The notes: generated from the letters alone by a model not told the origin. Positions 1 to 11,894 are shown, numbered from the stretch's first letter. The stretch is DNA of 64,000 bases from Undaria pinnatifida (GCA_012845835.1 JABAKD010000011.1:2016001-2080000), one strand, 5' to 3'. A program made the numbers and translations.

Positions 1-3000
1 GGTGGAAATTTTTCAAGAAATTTTACGCCCCGCAATCCGCAGCAGCAAAATAATAAAAAAATAGAACGACCGTTGAAAAGTCATTCACGTTTCATCTCAT
101 ACTACATCCATCCCTCTCTAGTACTACTGACCCCGGCCGTGAGGCCGACCTTCCCTCCGCCTCATTGGTCTCCTGGACGAGGCTGGATCCTCTTTTCCAC
201 CTTATCTACCTGGGCGATTGCACGTTATCGCCCCAAGTGGCGTGACACAAAGGGAAGGACACCGGGCAGGAAGAACCACGAGTGAATGTACCATCTTTCT
301 CAATCTTGCAGGGTGTCGGTCATACACATACGCGTTCACACCACAGTAATTGATTCATAGAACCGCAGGTAGACCCGTTCCAAAATGCAACCAAATAATG
401 CTTGAACTATTGAAACTACATATCTACTGCAATACGAACCAGCACAAGCACCACATCTTGTGGAGGGGTCACATCATACACGCAAACAAACTCATCCCTC
501 CTACAAATATATTCACTAACAAGTGTTGTATTCCTAAATACGAGCAACGTCAGTACTCAGTTCCCTGTGGTTTGGTACCGATGCTATTGCATGTACGTAT
601 ACTAGAACAACTGCTGTTGAGCCAAGCAAAATCCATCAAATATCCAAGAACTGAAAAACCCATTCATCAATGAGCCAGCACCCTCTCAGAAGTATCACGT
701 AAGTCGTGCCAACTTACATGCGACCCTAATAAAGAATCATACCGTGTTACTATATACCTGGTATATCATATGTGCCTTGAAAAACGAAAAATCGACTTGA
801 ACTCTTCGGGAACTAACGACACTACTGAACTGTACGTACCACCTATTACACACAGAAAAACAATAACACATCAATCAACTCTAGAGAGAAATATGGAACA
901 ACAAAAGTAGAATCAAGAGAAACGAATACGCGCCTCTTGTGAGCCGAGGCTTGTGCTGGCGCGGAAGGGGTCGGTCCCCTCCTCCCTTGCTTTGTCCTGC
1001 TCGCTTCCTCCCCTGGCCTTCCTCGAACCCCCTGCTGTGCGCATGCATGCTGCTGCTCCACGCTCATTCCCATTAGCTTCGCTGGCTGTCCTTCCACTGC
1101 CATCCCCCCTTTCCCAATCATCGTCGCGCAGAATTGCTCGTAACTGCAGCTCAAAAATCAGCCCCGAAATCGCTCGCTCAATGCAAGCACGTACAAGGAG
1201 GTCTGGCTCTTCTGGCGCACGCTGGCCATCCCTGACTGCTTCACCTCTTCCTGTATTTGGTTGTCTTAGGCTGCGTCGCGATGGTCTTGCTCTCTGTTGC
1301 TGGTGTACGTGCGGGTTCCGTCACTGTCGTGTAGGGTGGAGGTCGATAACGAAGAAAAATCGCTCCTGAAGCATCCCGGGGAAAAAGTGTCTTGAGTCAG
1401 CCCCGGTCCAGCGCGTTCACCTCCCCGAGCACGGTTCCAATATAAGGCCATCGTTCTCTAGTGTGATGGGAAAACCCATGCTCAGGGTCGGCTTGCTCGC
1501 GTGGGCCACCTCATGCGGGGGCCTTGGTTGCGCGATGGCAGCGGATAAAATAGAAGTCCCAGGTGATATTTAGTAGAGGAATCCATTAGATTATTGTCGC
1601 GTACATCCGAGTATATTATCACAATCAAGACATGAAATGAGTCAAGATCGGCCAGAAGCCGCCCACAATTCAGGAGCAAAAACTGGACCAAACCAAGACT
1701 GATATAGAGGGCGTACCCCATCGGAATCAACCCAGAACTAAACATACCGTAGAAGGCATGTTTCCAGCGGGGTGGCTGACATTCTGACAACACGCCATCA
1801 TCCAATAGAAAGCGCTCATTTCCCAATACCAAATATCCTATCACGCTCGTGCATACGTGAATAATGAATCATGTCTTCGTAGATTACAAAACTATACGGC
1901 TCATCGGGCAGGCTGCAAGTACTAGATCTGTTACAGGCTACCACGTGGGGCCAGGCACTGAGCGCTTGATATATTGCATAAAACGAAAAATGTACGCTTC
2001 ATCTGTGAGATCAACCAACAAGGATTTTGATCAAATCTCAGCTTTGCAAGCTAATGCACTCGCTATCCAGCGCTATGAAAGGTTGGGTGCCTTTCAGTTC
2101 CCGTGGTAGCGCCAGCGCAAACTGTCCCTACCAGCGGCCCCCGTTTTACTACTCCAGCAGCGCAAGCTGCCGTTGTATACGGATGCGTGAGTATGTCGAC
2201 CCGACCTGAACCCTGGGGATCAGGTGCGGTGGAGATGCCACCCGGAACGCCGTCATTCCGGGTAGTGCGGGACTTGCGCAAGCCCACCCACTAACAAAAC
2301 CCACGGCCATGAGAAAATAGCCTTCCGCCGGACTTGGTCCAGTAACGGTCCACCCCACCCATTCGGGTGGTGGTCCTCGGATTCCACTCTATAAAATATC
2401 CCCTCGCTTAGCGCGAGAGAAATTTGTGAAAGCACATCCTTGCCACATGTTCTAAACCGCAATTGAGTCTCGGCCTCGGCCAACACCCGTCCAGGACCAA
2501 GATAAGGCCGACTTAATTGGAGGAGGTGACCTTCATAATGGCGTCAACGAGTCTCTGAACTCTACTAAAGAAAAGAAAAACGCCTTCATCGGAGGAGTCT
2601 TCGTATACGATGTACTGGTATGCATGTACAAGGGCTCTGCTCCGCGGGCGGCTGACGCCGCTCGCTTCGCTGGCGCAAGGAAGAATGCAACTAAAACATG
2701 TAAAGGGGGCAGAAAGAAGAGGAGCATGATTTGGTGCGACTAGCGAATTGATATTGCCAAGAGCTGCTTGTGCAAAGCTATTAATGGTTGCCCTGTGCTA
2801 TGCACTGTTCTGCGTGCTTGTTAGCGATGTCACGTCCTGATCAGCAGTACGGGTGTAATTTGCGGGGGGGGGGGGGGGGGGTTGGGGACCGAGCGAGAAC
2901 AACCAACTGAAGAGAGCAAAAATACGAGTACACAACACGTACATACCGGTACCTGGTACCTGTTACTTCGCATCATATACCTGGTTCTGCTGTATGTTCG

Positions 3001-3654
3001 AAATAAAGCGCAACATATTTCATCTTCGAATTCGCTATTAACCCACTTTGAGGCCCATGTTTAGAGACCTAAAAACGACCAATGGGTGCGATTTTTGTCT
3101 GGCAACTAAGAAGAACGCGCAGGAGCCAGCACGCGTGTCACTATGTTGCCGCGCGTGTCGTACAGCTTGGGCGTTCGGGTACACACCCCCTACGCTGGCA
3201 GCCCGGGCTTGACTGCTTTGCGTGACCGATGCCGATGCTTGAAATGGTGATTTAGTTTCCGCGTTGTTTTCCCTCAAAGGCTCCTCCAAGGGGGTTAACC
3301 CCTTCAAAGTCCCAAATCCCCGCCCTTTACAAATTCAAATGATGTTGTCCCCAAAAACGGTTTCCAGCTGTAAAGGCGGAAAACCGCTCTGGGACCTTAG
3401 AGGGACGATAAGTGGAGCAAAGCCGACGATTATTGCATCGACTACACGAAGCGGTCGGGACCACTTGGGGTAGGGGGGGTGTCCGAGCTGCGATCATGCC
3501 ATCGATGTAACATCACGAAGATGTACGACAGGGCAAGCACGCAGCGTGGGGATGTATACTACTGTAGTACTGCCTCGCGCGTTCTTCCTCGACGGTCCAT
3601 GGCGTTGCACATTTGTCATACATGACATTTGTTAGGTTGCTATGCCTGGGCCCG
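1..3654. other. Non-coding stretch left of the first recognised exon
   Basis: I see no supported gene here. The open frames are short, lack any family resemblance and overlap on both strands. A 19-base G run lies near 2863-2881. A partial copy of the dispersed ~250 bp repeat lies near 1999-2056. Around 3290-3420 there is a fragment of the degenerate 'CCCAAA/CCAAGTAG' repeat seen at 22.7-24.6 kb. If gene A is intact, this stretch is intron, because the first exon in the window (3945) starts mid-protein in phase 0 and the Rossmann-fold exons are not visible here. Confidence 0.5.
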
Positions 3655-3956
3655 GGGTTAAAAAGGTGGACCTTTTTCTTCAATACGCGAGCGGGTGCCC
3701 TGTGTACTGTGTACGTGACGATGCTGTCCGCTGCTCTTTTTGTATCCTGCCAGGCGGTGGCCTTGGAAATAGTCATTTAGTTTCTACGCTGCTTCCCTCT
3801 GGAGCTCTAAAAGTACTTTAACGTATTTTTTTGCCAGTAGTACGCGAGTCGGTGCCGTATGTACTGTTTTATCTTACGCACGTGACAATGCTGGCCGCTA
3901 TTGTTTCTCTCTTCCTGCCCTGTTCTTTTTTCTTGTCATGCCAGGCGGTGGCCGTG
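3655..3956 (+). repeat. Tandem duplication of an intron end and exon start
   Basis: Positions 3655-3764 and about 3830-3956 are two diverged copies of the same segment: pyrimidine-rich intron end, then an AG acceptor, then the first bases of an exon (GCGGTGGCC). In the left copy the exon-like part reaches an in-frame TAG within a few codons. The right copy runs on into the real exon at 3945. The left copy is therefore a decoy acceptor with a dead exon stub. Confidence 0.6.
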
Positions 3957-4048
3957 GAGAAGCCGGTTGCGGGGTCCGTCGAGGACATTTTGGAGTGCCA
4001 CGCGGTTTGCCAGGCCAACGACGTGCCGCTCTACTGCTCGTTCCAGAG
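3945..4048 (+). CDS. Gfo/Idh/MocA oxidoreductase (inositol 2-dehydrogenase-like), internal exon (gene A, exon 1 in window)
   Basis: The reading begins AVAVEKPVAG and ends YCSFQ plus two bases (phase 2). The EKP motif is the signature at the end of the Rossmann fold in Gfo/Idh/MocA enzymes, and its lysine is catalytic in inositol 2-dehydrogenase. The next stretch, SVEDILECHAVCQANDVPLY, matches the family helix that leads to the F-Q-R-R segment. The acceptor follows a long T/C tract (TGTCATGCCAG); the donor is CAGAG|GTTGGT. The AG left over joins the G opening the next exon to make arginine, giving FQRRTDRTY, the expected motif. About 90-100 N-terminal residues, including the GxGxxG nucleotide-binding loop, lie outside the window. 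Confidence 0.8.
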
Positions 4049-4699
4049 GTTGGTGCTCTTTTTGGCTGGCGCTTTCGGCTAGCTGGACTCTTTCGACCTC
4101 CCTTTGCGCTACATGTTCGCCGTTCCTTGAAGCTTTTGTTCCAAGAGGTTTAAGTTGTTCAAGTTAGCTCGTTCTCTTAGAGTTCTACCAGTTCTACCAG
4201 GTGTGGCGTAAAAATGTGCCACCCTTCTTTGTCCCCAGAAACGTGAGCGCAGCCTCGAAAGAGGTCAACCATGTTTTATTTTGTTTTTGCTCGACCCTTC
4301 GATGATCTTCGCGCTTTGCTTTCTCCTTCTCCCTCCCGAAACATAACTCAGATCCGGGGTCACTAAGCAGTGTCTTCTCCCCCCTCCCCACTACGGTACG
4401 CGTTTATCGCGAGGAGACTCCAACCCTTTCTCCCCTCGTTGACTCGCATCGAATTGTGTCAAGTTACTCAAAACATAAGCCCGACCTTTTTCAAGCAGTG
4501 TTTCCGCCCACATCGTGGGTGCAGCTCGCAAGGGGATAATATGTATACTACCACAAGATGTGCCCGACACTATCTCCAAGTTGTGTGGCCCAAAAAATGT
4601 GGGGGCAGCTCTAGAAGGGATATAACCTTTTAAGATGGATATGCATATAAAATGTGTCTTACGTTAGAGTCATCCCACGGTAGGGGGGGGGGCATGTTG

Positions 4700-5515
4700 A
4701 GGGGGGGCGTACTCATTTGTTGCTTGCCTTAGTCATTTGACAATTGACCACGCATCCCTTTCGAGACGGAGCACCGTTCCTGCTCCTAATAGAGACACCT
4801 CGAACATTTGGGCGCTCATTACGCTTTTTCCATGTATTACATAGAAATGGTTTGCTTACACTATCCCCGTCCTGTTTCGCCGTCTGCGGCCACCATCTCT
4901 ATCTCTTAGGACAGCGATCGTTCCCTCCATACTCTCTCTAGTCTACCAACTCTTCCATGTCACATTCGTCTAATTTTCTCATCTCCTCCTCTGGCGCACC
5001 CCGTTCCTCCTGGTGTATGTCACATTCTCCTACTATGTGAGTCGTACTCTATTATTATGCCACATGGGCACATATGTGCATCCATGCCCTCCTCCCGTCT
5101 ACTGGTATAACTCATTCTTCTTTCTGGTGGGTCCAGGTCCCCTACACGAAATCGCAGTTTCAGCTTTTTCGCGTAGTCCATTGGGCCGTGCAAATACGTT
5201 TTCATTCCAATATTTTTTTTTTTCATTCCATATATTTTTCTTAACTTCCCGTACATCTCTAAGTGCTTCTCCTCGTTCACCTTATTTCTTAGCGCTAACC
5301 TTGCCCTTCTTCTATTCTTTCTTTTGCTCCTGTCTTGTACCCGCCAGACTTCTCTATAGACAGTAAGTATATCTTCTTGGTCCCCTCCTAACCCATTCAA
5401 TATTTTCTCGACCACGTTGTCCCATCTTATTCCGGCTCGCCCTTTCGTTATTATCTCCCTTACAGCCGTATCAGCTATGGCTGGCAATCTCTTTTCTGGT
5501 ATGTTGCTTCACCCC
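4700..5515 (-). mobile_element. 5'-truncated LINE with poly(C) tail
   Basis: On the minus strand a 155-codon frame (5487-5020) encodes the C-terminal part of a non-LTR retrotransposon protein. It includes LHGPMDYAKKLKLRFRVGDL and a cysteine-rich end (MCPCG) matching the copies at 36.0-36.3 and 39.8-40.1 kb. The frame breaks before the 3' end. The minus-strand 3' terminus reads AAATGAGTACG followed by a C run (a G run at 4701-4707 on the plus strand). It lacks the RT core, so it is a dead copy. Confidence 0.75.
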
Positions 5516-5957
5516 ACGCGGTTAAGGTTTTAACTTTTTTGGTTAACTAATGTTTCTGACGTTCTGATTGGTTGAGCTCCTCAAGTGTGGCACTCTCGGT
5601 CAGTATGATGATTTTACGAGTACCTGGCATAGTGTTTTTAGGACTAGCGCATAGGAATGTTGGTCGGGTTGCGCAAGCGAACGCCTTCCAAGTCATGTTT
5701 CGGGTGATAATGGATGATGATATTGAGCTCCTCACGTTAGAAGCCCAGAAAATTGCGATGCATCTCGATATAGCGTAGCATGGCTCCAGAAGTAGTTCCG
5801 AGTATTTTGTTCCCCAAGAACATGGACGAAGCTCTAAAGGAGGTTAGAATACTATAGTTGCTACTTGAAAATGTGTCAAAAACTAATTCCGAATCGTCTG
5901 CTCTCAAACGCGTGGTTGAAGCCTTAACTTTATGTGTTTGAAAATTGAAAAAACACA

Positions 5958-6625
5958 CGTCAGCTGTGAGATCGACCAAAAATGATTTTTTGATCAAAAC
6001 TCAGCTTTGCAAGCTGCGTGTGATACTTCAACCGCGCGTGTTACGGGGTGTGTATACCCTCGTGAAGGATACAGGTCGGTCACCCCCCCGCTAATGCCAG
6101 GGTCAAGAGGACTAAGACGCTCAGCCTTGTTGTGCGCACGGAAACTATATAACCCGTATTGAGGGGGACGAAACCAGACATCTGTGGAATTCAACATGCA
6201 TGAAACAGTAAGTGTTATAATAGTGTGAGTTAACTTTTGGAGTAAGCTACTTGGGTCTACGGGTTTTCTACGCAAGCTCCTGTGTACTCCCTGTATATGT
6301 GGCAGGCCAGCGGATGTCCAGCCGAGGCCTGATGCTCGGGTTGTTAGTGCTGTCGAGTCATGATGGAACATGCGGTGGACGTCGATTGCCACTGCTCCGA
6401 AATATGTCTCTTCTGCTCTCGATGCAATGCAAAGGCACACTCACACACCTGTATTGATCAAAAGAAGACCAACGAGTGAGATCTGGCGTTCTGCATCAGG
6501 CGTCGGGCGATGCACGCTTGATCCTAAAGCTCTTCGATCGCCCATCTCTTGCACTACCAGGGAATACACAAACTAAAGCGTGGATCCAAAGCGCCAGACT
6601 CCTGCACTCCCTACACATGGAAGCT
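5958..6625 (-). repeat. Long dispersed repeat with minus-strand open frame (copy 1)
   Basis: This ~660 bp unit is duplicated at 19635-20310. The left ~250 bp is the common dispersed repeat (core CTTTGCAAGCTG). The rest is shared only by these two copies. On the minus strand it carries a frame (6440-5994) sharing the stretches DVHRMFHHDSTALTTRASGL and WTSAGLPHIQGVH with the other copy. This conserved frame suggests the C-terminal end of a mobile-element protein, with the 250 bp repeat as its 3' untranslated or terminal part. I cannot name the family. Confidence 0.6.
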
Positions 6626-7007
6626 CTTGCGCGAAAACAATAATGATCGAAAGTGCGTGTCACCGCCGTAGCCGATTGCTTTTGCTATTCCAGCTAGCTT
6701 CCTCCATGGATAATTTTGGGTAGAACGACCGTAGGCCACAAATTAGCGCACCTGTAAAGAAGGTCGGAATTTATGCCGTGAAAAGCACGGAACGACTTCC
6801 TCCGTGTGAATGTTAATCGGGACTATTTTCATACAGCAAACAAGATATTCCCGGGTGGGTCGATTCCTCCGAAGAGTCGACGTGTTAGAACGGGCACCAC
6901 TAAAAGCGTGAGCCGTATGTGGCCCACCAGTTTTCTCGGGACACTCAAGCTACCTCGTGGGGCCGACTTTGATCGCTTAATATTTTGAAAAAATGAAAAA
7001 TACACTT

Positions 7008-7142
7008 GAGCTGTGAGATCGACCAAAAGTGTTTTTTTTTATCAAAACTCAGCTTTGCAAGCTGCGTGTGATACTTTGATCGCGCGTGGTACGGGGTGTG
7101 TGCCCTCGTGAAGGATACAGGCCAGTGACTCCCCTGCTAATG
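7008..7142. repeat. Dispersed ~250 bp repeat, partial copy
   Basis: It contains the core GAGATCGACCAAAA, CTTTGCAAGCTGCGTGTG and the GAAGGATACAGG segment, and breaks off at CCCCTGCTAATG. It belongs to the 'gatcgacc' subfamily also found at 5958 and 19635. Confidence 0.75.
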
Positions 7143-7369
7143 GTATATACACATACTGTAAATGTATCAAAAACCAAATCCGAGTCGTTTACTTTCCAGC
7201 ACGTACGTACAGCTCCATGAAGAGGTTAACGGTCTTCATGCTGTGAGTCGTGGCCCCCCTTGCTCTTGGGTACCATACGTTCTAGCACATCATACGTGGT
7301 GAAATAAATGAAGCCAAGCCACCCGGCACTTTGGTACTTGATACTGTGCTTGTTGTGTCTGGTCGCCCT

Positions 7370-7665
7370 GGTGATGGGCTGGGCCTCTGGCTATTGAACA
7401 TCCGCTTTCAACGACTACTACTTTGGTACTGTTGTCCAGTTGTCATTTTGACAGCCTGACCCTTGAACATTGAATTTCCGCTTTCGACTACTTTGATCCT
7501 ACTCTGTTGTGGTCTGATTGCCTTTTTGATAGGCTGGCGGTTAACTATTGAACACCTGCTTCTGACGACTACCTGGTACGGTTGTCGTTTGGTTGCCCTC
7601 TTGATAGGTTGGCCCTTGAATATTGAACGTCCGCTTACCAAGACTAAGTAAGATGGTGCTGTCGT
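7370..7665. repeat. ~75 bp minisatellite, four diverged units
   Basis: The unit holds TATTGAACATCCGCTT, GACGACTAC, TGGTACTG and CCTTTTGATAGGCTGGCCC. Unit starts are near 7394, 7469, 7548 and 7623. The same unit recurs at 9360-9615 and once near 8462, with unrelated sequence between. Confidence 0.8.
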
Positions 7666-7716
7666 GGTCTGGTTCCCCTTTTGATACGCCGTCCCTGACC
7701 AAAGCTACGGTAGGGA

Positions 7717-8056
7717 CGGGGTGTACTCAGTTTGTGCATGGCCTTAGTCTTATTACCTTAAACCCTAGCATCCCTACGATGCCGGGACGAAGCACGTCGG
7801 GTTTTGACCAGCCAGGCAGACATTGCTTGCACGAAGCGCGAAGCGCCGTGAGGTGTTCGGCGAGGCGCATGAAGAGTCAACAGCATCCTTCCAAGAACCG
7901 CTCGTGAGACGGACTTCGGCACCTTGTGCCTACTTTCTTGCTCATGGATGACAGCGCCAATGGGATATACTTCGTTTTCTGGTGTGGCCACTCCAGAGTC
8001 ATCAATGGCTATTACTATGTAACTGCCTCGTGGGTGCCTTACCATATTCACACTAC
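7717..8056 (-). mobile_element. ~340 bp poly(C)-tailed retroposon
   Basis: Minus-strand copy of the element at 11165-11498. It encodes a ~75-codon conserved stretch including ENEVYPIGAV, ESRHKVPK, RTPHGASR and QAMSAWLVKTRR. After the stop the 3' end reads CATGCACAAACTGAGTAC then C residues, closely resembling the LINE tail. It may be a SINE using the LINE machinery or the 3' end of another LINE subfamily. Confidence 0.65.
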
Positions 8057-8282
8057 GCGATTTATCCCCCTTGCGCGGAGTTAAGGTTATTCACCCCGCG
8101 CAATATAATCTAACTCGATAACCATCATGGAGACCGTTAAAAAAATAACAAAACGGCTCCTTGGTTGTCTAGCTCACGCAGTGATTGGCATGTTTTACAG
8201 CGTCGTTGCCAACCAACGCCAACCCCAATATACATGTATTGTTTTACAGCGTCAGTGCCAACCGAGGCCAACTATTATATAT

Positions 8283-8425
8283 TATAAAAATAAAAAATCA
8301 CTCCAGCTGTGAGATCGAAGATTTTGTCGAAACTCATCTTTGCAAGCTGTGTGTGATACTCTGATCGCGCGTATTACGGGTTGTGTGTCCTCATTAAGGA
8401 TATAGGTCGGCGACTCCCCTTGCAT
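8283..8425. repeat. Dispersed ~250 bp repeat, partial copy ('gatcgaag' subfamily)
   Basis: It shows the subfamily hallmarks GAGATCGAAGATTTTGTCG, CATCTTTGCAAGCTGTGTG and TCCTCATTAAGGATATAGG, the same as at 15570, 21480 (reversed), 35433 and 47735. Confidence 0.75.
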
Positions 8426-8519
8426 CTATAGTGTATACTGGTATATATGAACCTTGACTATTGAACATCCGCTTCCGACGACTTCTGTGTACGTCGGTGT
8501 ATATCGCCCTATACGTTGC

Positions 8520-9300
8520 ATACAACCCCCCCGGAGTATACCACTCGGGTAATCACAAAAATGAAATCCCAAACTAACAAGACGATTTATCACCGGGGTA
8601 CGTTTTATACCACACCCCCTGCGGTTTCATGCCTCATAATCACTATGACACCCCCAAGATACCACCTGGGTAATGACAGAGACGTAAGAAAGCGCGCAGT
8701 ATCCATCTTCAGGTGTGCGAGCGTAACATATTATATGGAGACCAGCAACATAGAGGTGGAGGTGCAAAGGTTATGCGAACGCGTGGCCTTCGCAGCGAGC
8801 AAAGCTCTTCGGCGGCGCCGGCGACTGCTGCTACCGGCACCGGTACTCAAGGGTCGATCATGTGTTTTTCGCGCCAAACCGCACCTGTGTTTCCTACTTC
8901 CCCTGGGGATACCACAACACAGCACAGCCGTTTCATCACACCTCCAACTGCTTGGCGGGTGCCAACGAAACCCCGATCACTGCTACCACACCCATTGATA
9001 TCACACCTCTTGCCGCCTTCCTGGAGTGTGGCAGCAAAACCTCCAACCACTAACTGCCATCACCCCCCTTTTATCACACTCCTACCTGCTTAGAGTTTGG
9101 CAGCCAAAGTTATTTGCAATCACTGATGCCACACCATTTTTATCGCACCCCATGGAGTATTCCATCCCGGTGATTGACTTCATCAAATCCCAAAATAATC
9201 ACCCACGTCATCACCGGGATACGCTGCATATCACGCCCCTGGAGCATAACACAGCGGGTGATGAGGTTTTTGGAGCCTCAAATGTTATCACCGGGGGTGT
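8520..9300. repeat. Degenerate 'ATCACACCCC' tandem repeat region
   Basis: Irregular copies of short units such as GGAGTATACCAC, GGGTAATCAC/GACA and TATCACACCCC recur every ~60-130 bp. Frames across it are rich in H, P, T and S and reflect repeat composition rather than a gene. Confidence 0.5.
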
Positions 9301-9359
9301 GGTATACACCGTCGTATACGGTACGTTGGTACGGTTGTCGTACTGCTTGCCCTTTTGAT

Positions 9360-9615
9360 AGGCTGACCCTTGTCTATTGAACATCCACTTCCGACGGCTA
9401 CTGCTTTGGTACTGTTATGGCCTGGTTGCCCTTTTGATAGACCGACCCTTGACTATTGAACTTCCACCCCAACGACTACCTGGGTGCTACTACTTTTGTG
9501 GCCTGATTTTCCTTTTGGTGGACTGGCCCATGATTATTGAACGTCCGGCTCGGACGACTGCGTTGGTACGGTTGTGCCCTTTTGATAGGCTGGCCCTTGG
9601 CGATTGTACATGCGC
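9360..9615. repeat. ~75-80 bp minisatellite, second array
   Basis: Four diverged units of the 7370-7665 minisatellite (TTGAACATCCACTT, CCTTTTGATAGGCTGACCC and so on), in the same orientation. Confidence 0.8.
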
Positions 9616-10614
9616 TTCTGACGATGGTGGAGGCGGTTTGACGTGTAGCCCCTGACGCATGGTACTAGAAGTACTATATGCACCAATACGAGCGCGGTAA
9701 GAGTGCACCTTATTTTTTTCTCGTCTACCTCCTGACTTAACCCCTTCAGAGCCCCAAAATCCCTCCCTATACTAACTTCAAGTATATTCGTAAAAAAAAA
9801 GAGTTTCCAGTTGTACAGGCGTTAAGCTCTACACTCGACCCAGGCACAAAAGTTGACAAGCACTGGAACCGCACCCGGATGGACAACAATTAATTTTAAG
9901 GCTCGAGGTGTAAGACGGGAAATATGTCGACCAAAAGAAGTGACATTCCGATGATACTCGGTAAAGGGAGTCCCGTAGTTCTTTTTTTTGTTGTTTGCCG
10001 AAAAGTGCTGTCATAAAGTACCTCTATCGCGTTAATGGCGTCCCTTTTAGAAAATGACGCCAACTTTTTGGGGGGGAGGAACTCCACTCCGAATTTGTGT
10101 GAGATAGTTTCTCCATAAATGCAAGGGTTGATGATTGTGTCCGCGTGTATTATTGTCAGACTTGCGCAAGTATACATATATATGTCTGAACGACTCTTGA
10201 TGCGCCTGGTTCGTTTCGCGTGGAAGGGAAGCACACCCATCCGCGCGTGGGCACAAGGCTTTCCATATCAAGTACTAATAACCCATTTTAGACTTGAGAG
10301 GCAAAACTTGTCGAAAAAAACTGGCGATTTCAGCATCGACCACACGAGGGCAGCCCGGTTTTCACTGGGGTAGGGGATGTGGCGGAGCTAAAACTAGGAC
10401 GACACGCGTGTAGCAGCATAGTAATACTATACCAGTATTATTGTAGTACCGTTGCAACCTCTTCCTCCTAGATGCTTGTTAGTGTCGCAATCATCGTTTT
10501 CTTGATCACTACACGTGTTTTCTGGTAATAGCCTCAATCACACAGACAAAACCAACGGCACTAGATTTGACGTGCACATTAAAGGATACCCCCTAAATAG
10601 TCTTAATCACACAG

Positions 10615-10735
10615 GTCACTAGACATGTTTTCTGGTCACTGTACATGTTTTCTGGTCACTGTACATGGTTTTCTGGTCACTGTACATGTTTTTTTGGTCA
10701 CTATACATGTTTTTTTGGTCACACTGTACATGGCA
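10615..10735. repeat. ~22 bp tandem repeat
   Basis: Six near-identical units of GGTCACTGTACATGTTTTCT with variable T runs. Confidence 0.9.
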
Positions 10736-11164
10736 CCCAACAGGTTAATTGAAAGTTCACCTCAGTTGTGAGATTGAGACGTTCGTCCTTGCCCGCGCCC
10801 CTCCGTGAATAGCAGCTCGTCCGTTCGGTCACCCAAGATCTGGCTTTCATTCCCCTGTCGTGTGATGTTCTTCTCATAGCGTATATGCACGTTCGCACTT
10901 CCTTTATTTCCGGACACCGGCTAGACATTGACCGTATGGCCACTGGTCACGTCAGCGGGTGGCACCTCCTCACGCGTGTGGTTCTTGCGTCCTCCGATGC
11001 TCCTTCCCCCAAACGATTGCGACCCCTGACTGGTCCTCACGCGTGTGGTTGTTTCGCACCCCGATCATGGGTTGAGGCTTGCTGCCCGACGTCGACCTCC
11101 TTTTTCTCATGTCCCCCGCGCCCTAACTCCACACAAGGAGGATGATCGAATTACGTAGTTTGAA

Positions 11165-11498
11165 AATGGTGAGGCAACCACAAGGCAGTCATATAGTAAT
11201 ACCCATTCGCTGTCTCTGGAGTGTTCACACCAGAAAACGAAGTATATCCCATTGGCGCTGTCACCCATAAGCAAGAAAGTAGGCACAAGGTGCCGAAGTT
11301 CGTCTTACGAGCGGTTCTTGGAAGGATGCTGTTGCCCCTTCATGCGACTCGTCGAACACCTCACGGTGCTTCGCGCTTGGTGCAAGCAATGTCTGCCTGG
11401 CTGGTGAAAACCCGACGTGCTCCGTCCCGGCATAGTAGGGATGCTAGGGTCTAAGTTCATACGACTACGGCCATGCACAAACTGAGTACACCCCCCCC
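11165..11498 (+). mobile_element. ~340 bp poly(C)-tailed retroposon, plus-strand copy
   Basis: Inverted relative to the 7717-8056 copy, about 3.1 kb away. The frame at 11221-11454 keeps the same ~75-codon protein, with a few replacements (for example IHEQ to THKQ), then a stop, then a non-coding tail ending GAGTACA plus eight C. Protein-level conservation between two copies suggests the frame was once translated. Confidence 0.65.
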
Positions 11499-11770
11499 GC
11501 GCCCTCTGTTGTTTTTGTTTATACGAAGTCTGATGGTATGTTGCTGTGTGCGTTGTGTAACCGTAACACATCTGCGGAGATGCGGCGGGAGCCATGGTTC
11601 CCCGAACGGGTATAATAATTCGGTATATGACCGTGACGCGGTACCACGTGTATGACAAAGGGACGCCCATGGATTAGCCCAACACCCTCCACGAGTCGGT
11701 CAAAACTTGACGTGCTCGGTCCCGACACCTCCCCCCCCCCCGCGCGCCCGTTTGGTCTGTGTCCGTGCAG

Positions 11771-11894
11771 GCGAACGGACCGGACGTACGAAGAGCTCGC
11801 TGCCGCTGTCCGACGCGGCGCCGTCGGCCCCGTCCGCTCGGTCCACGCAGTTTTCCGAGACCACCCGGTACCGTCCATCGACTTCCTGAAGCAG
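11771..11894 (+). CDS. Inositol 2-dehydrogenase-like oxidoreductase, gene A exon 2 in window
   Basis: The first base completes the split arginine codon. The exon then reads RTDRTYEELAAAVRRGAVGP, then VRSVHAVFRDHPVPSIDFLK and a final Q, ending in phase 0. This matches the start of the C-terminal domain of bacterial inositol dehydrogenases, where an arginine-phenylalanine-aspartate segment, an AV..G.IG helix and a strand ending in RDP/DHP precede the catalytic loop. The acceptor is TCTGTGTCCGTGCAG and the donor AAGCAG|GTGCCT. It joins exons 3945-4048 and 12935-13015 without changing frame. Confidence 0.8.

Larger units (their letters stand above)
4049..11770 (+). other. Gene A intron, 7.7 kb, filled with repeats
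   Basis: This intron separates two exons that join in frame. It contains a truncated LINE (4.7-5.5 kb), three copies of the dispersed 250 bp repeat, two ~75 bp minisatellite arrays (7.4-7.7 and 9.4-9.6 kb), and an inverted pair of 340 bp poly(C)-tailed retroposons (7.7 and 11.2 kb). The stretches 5516-5957, 6626-7005, 9640-10600 and 10740-11160 show only fragments of the degenerate repeats and no gene. Confidence 0.65.
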
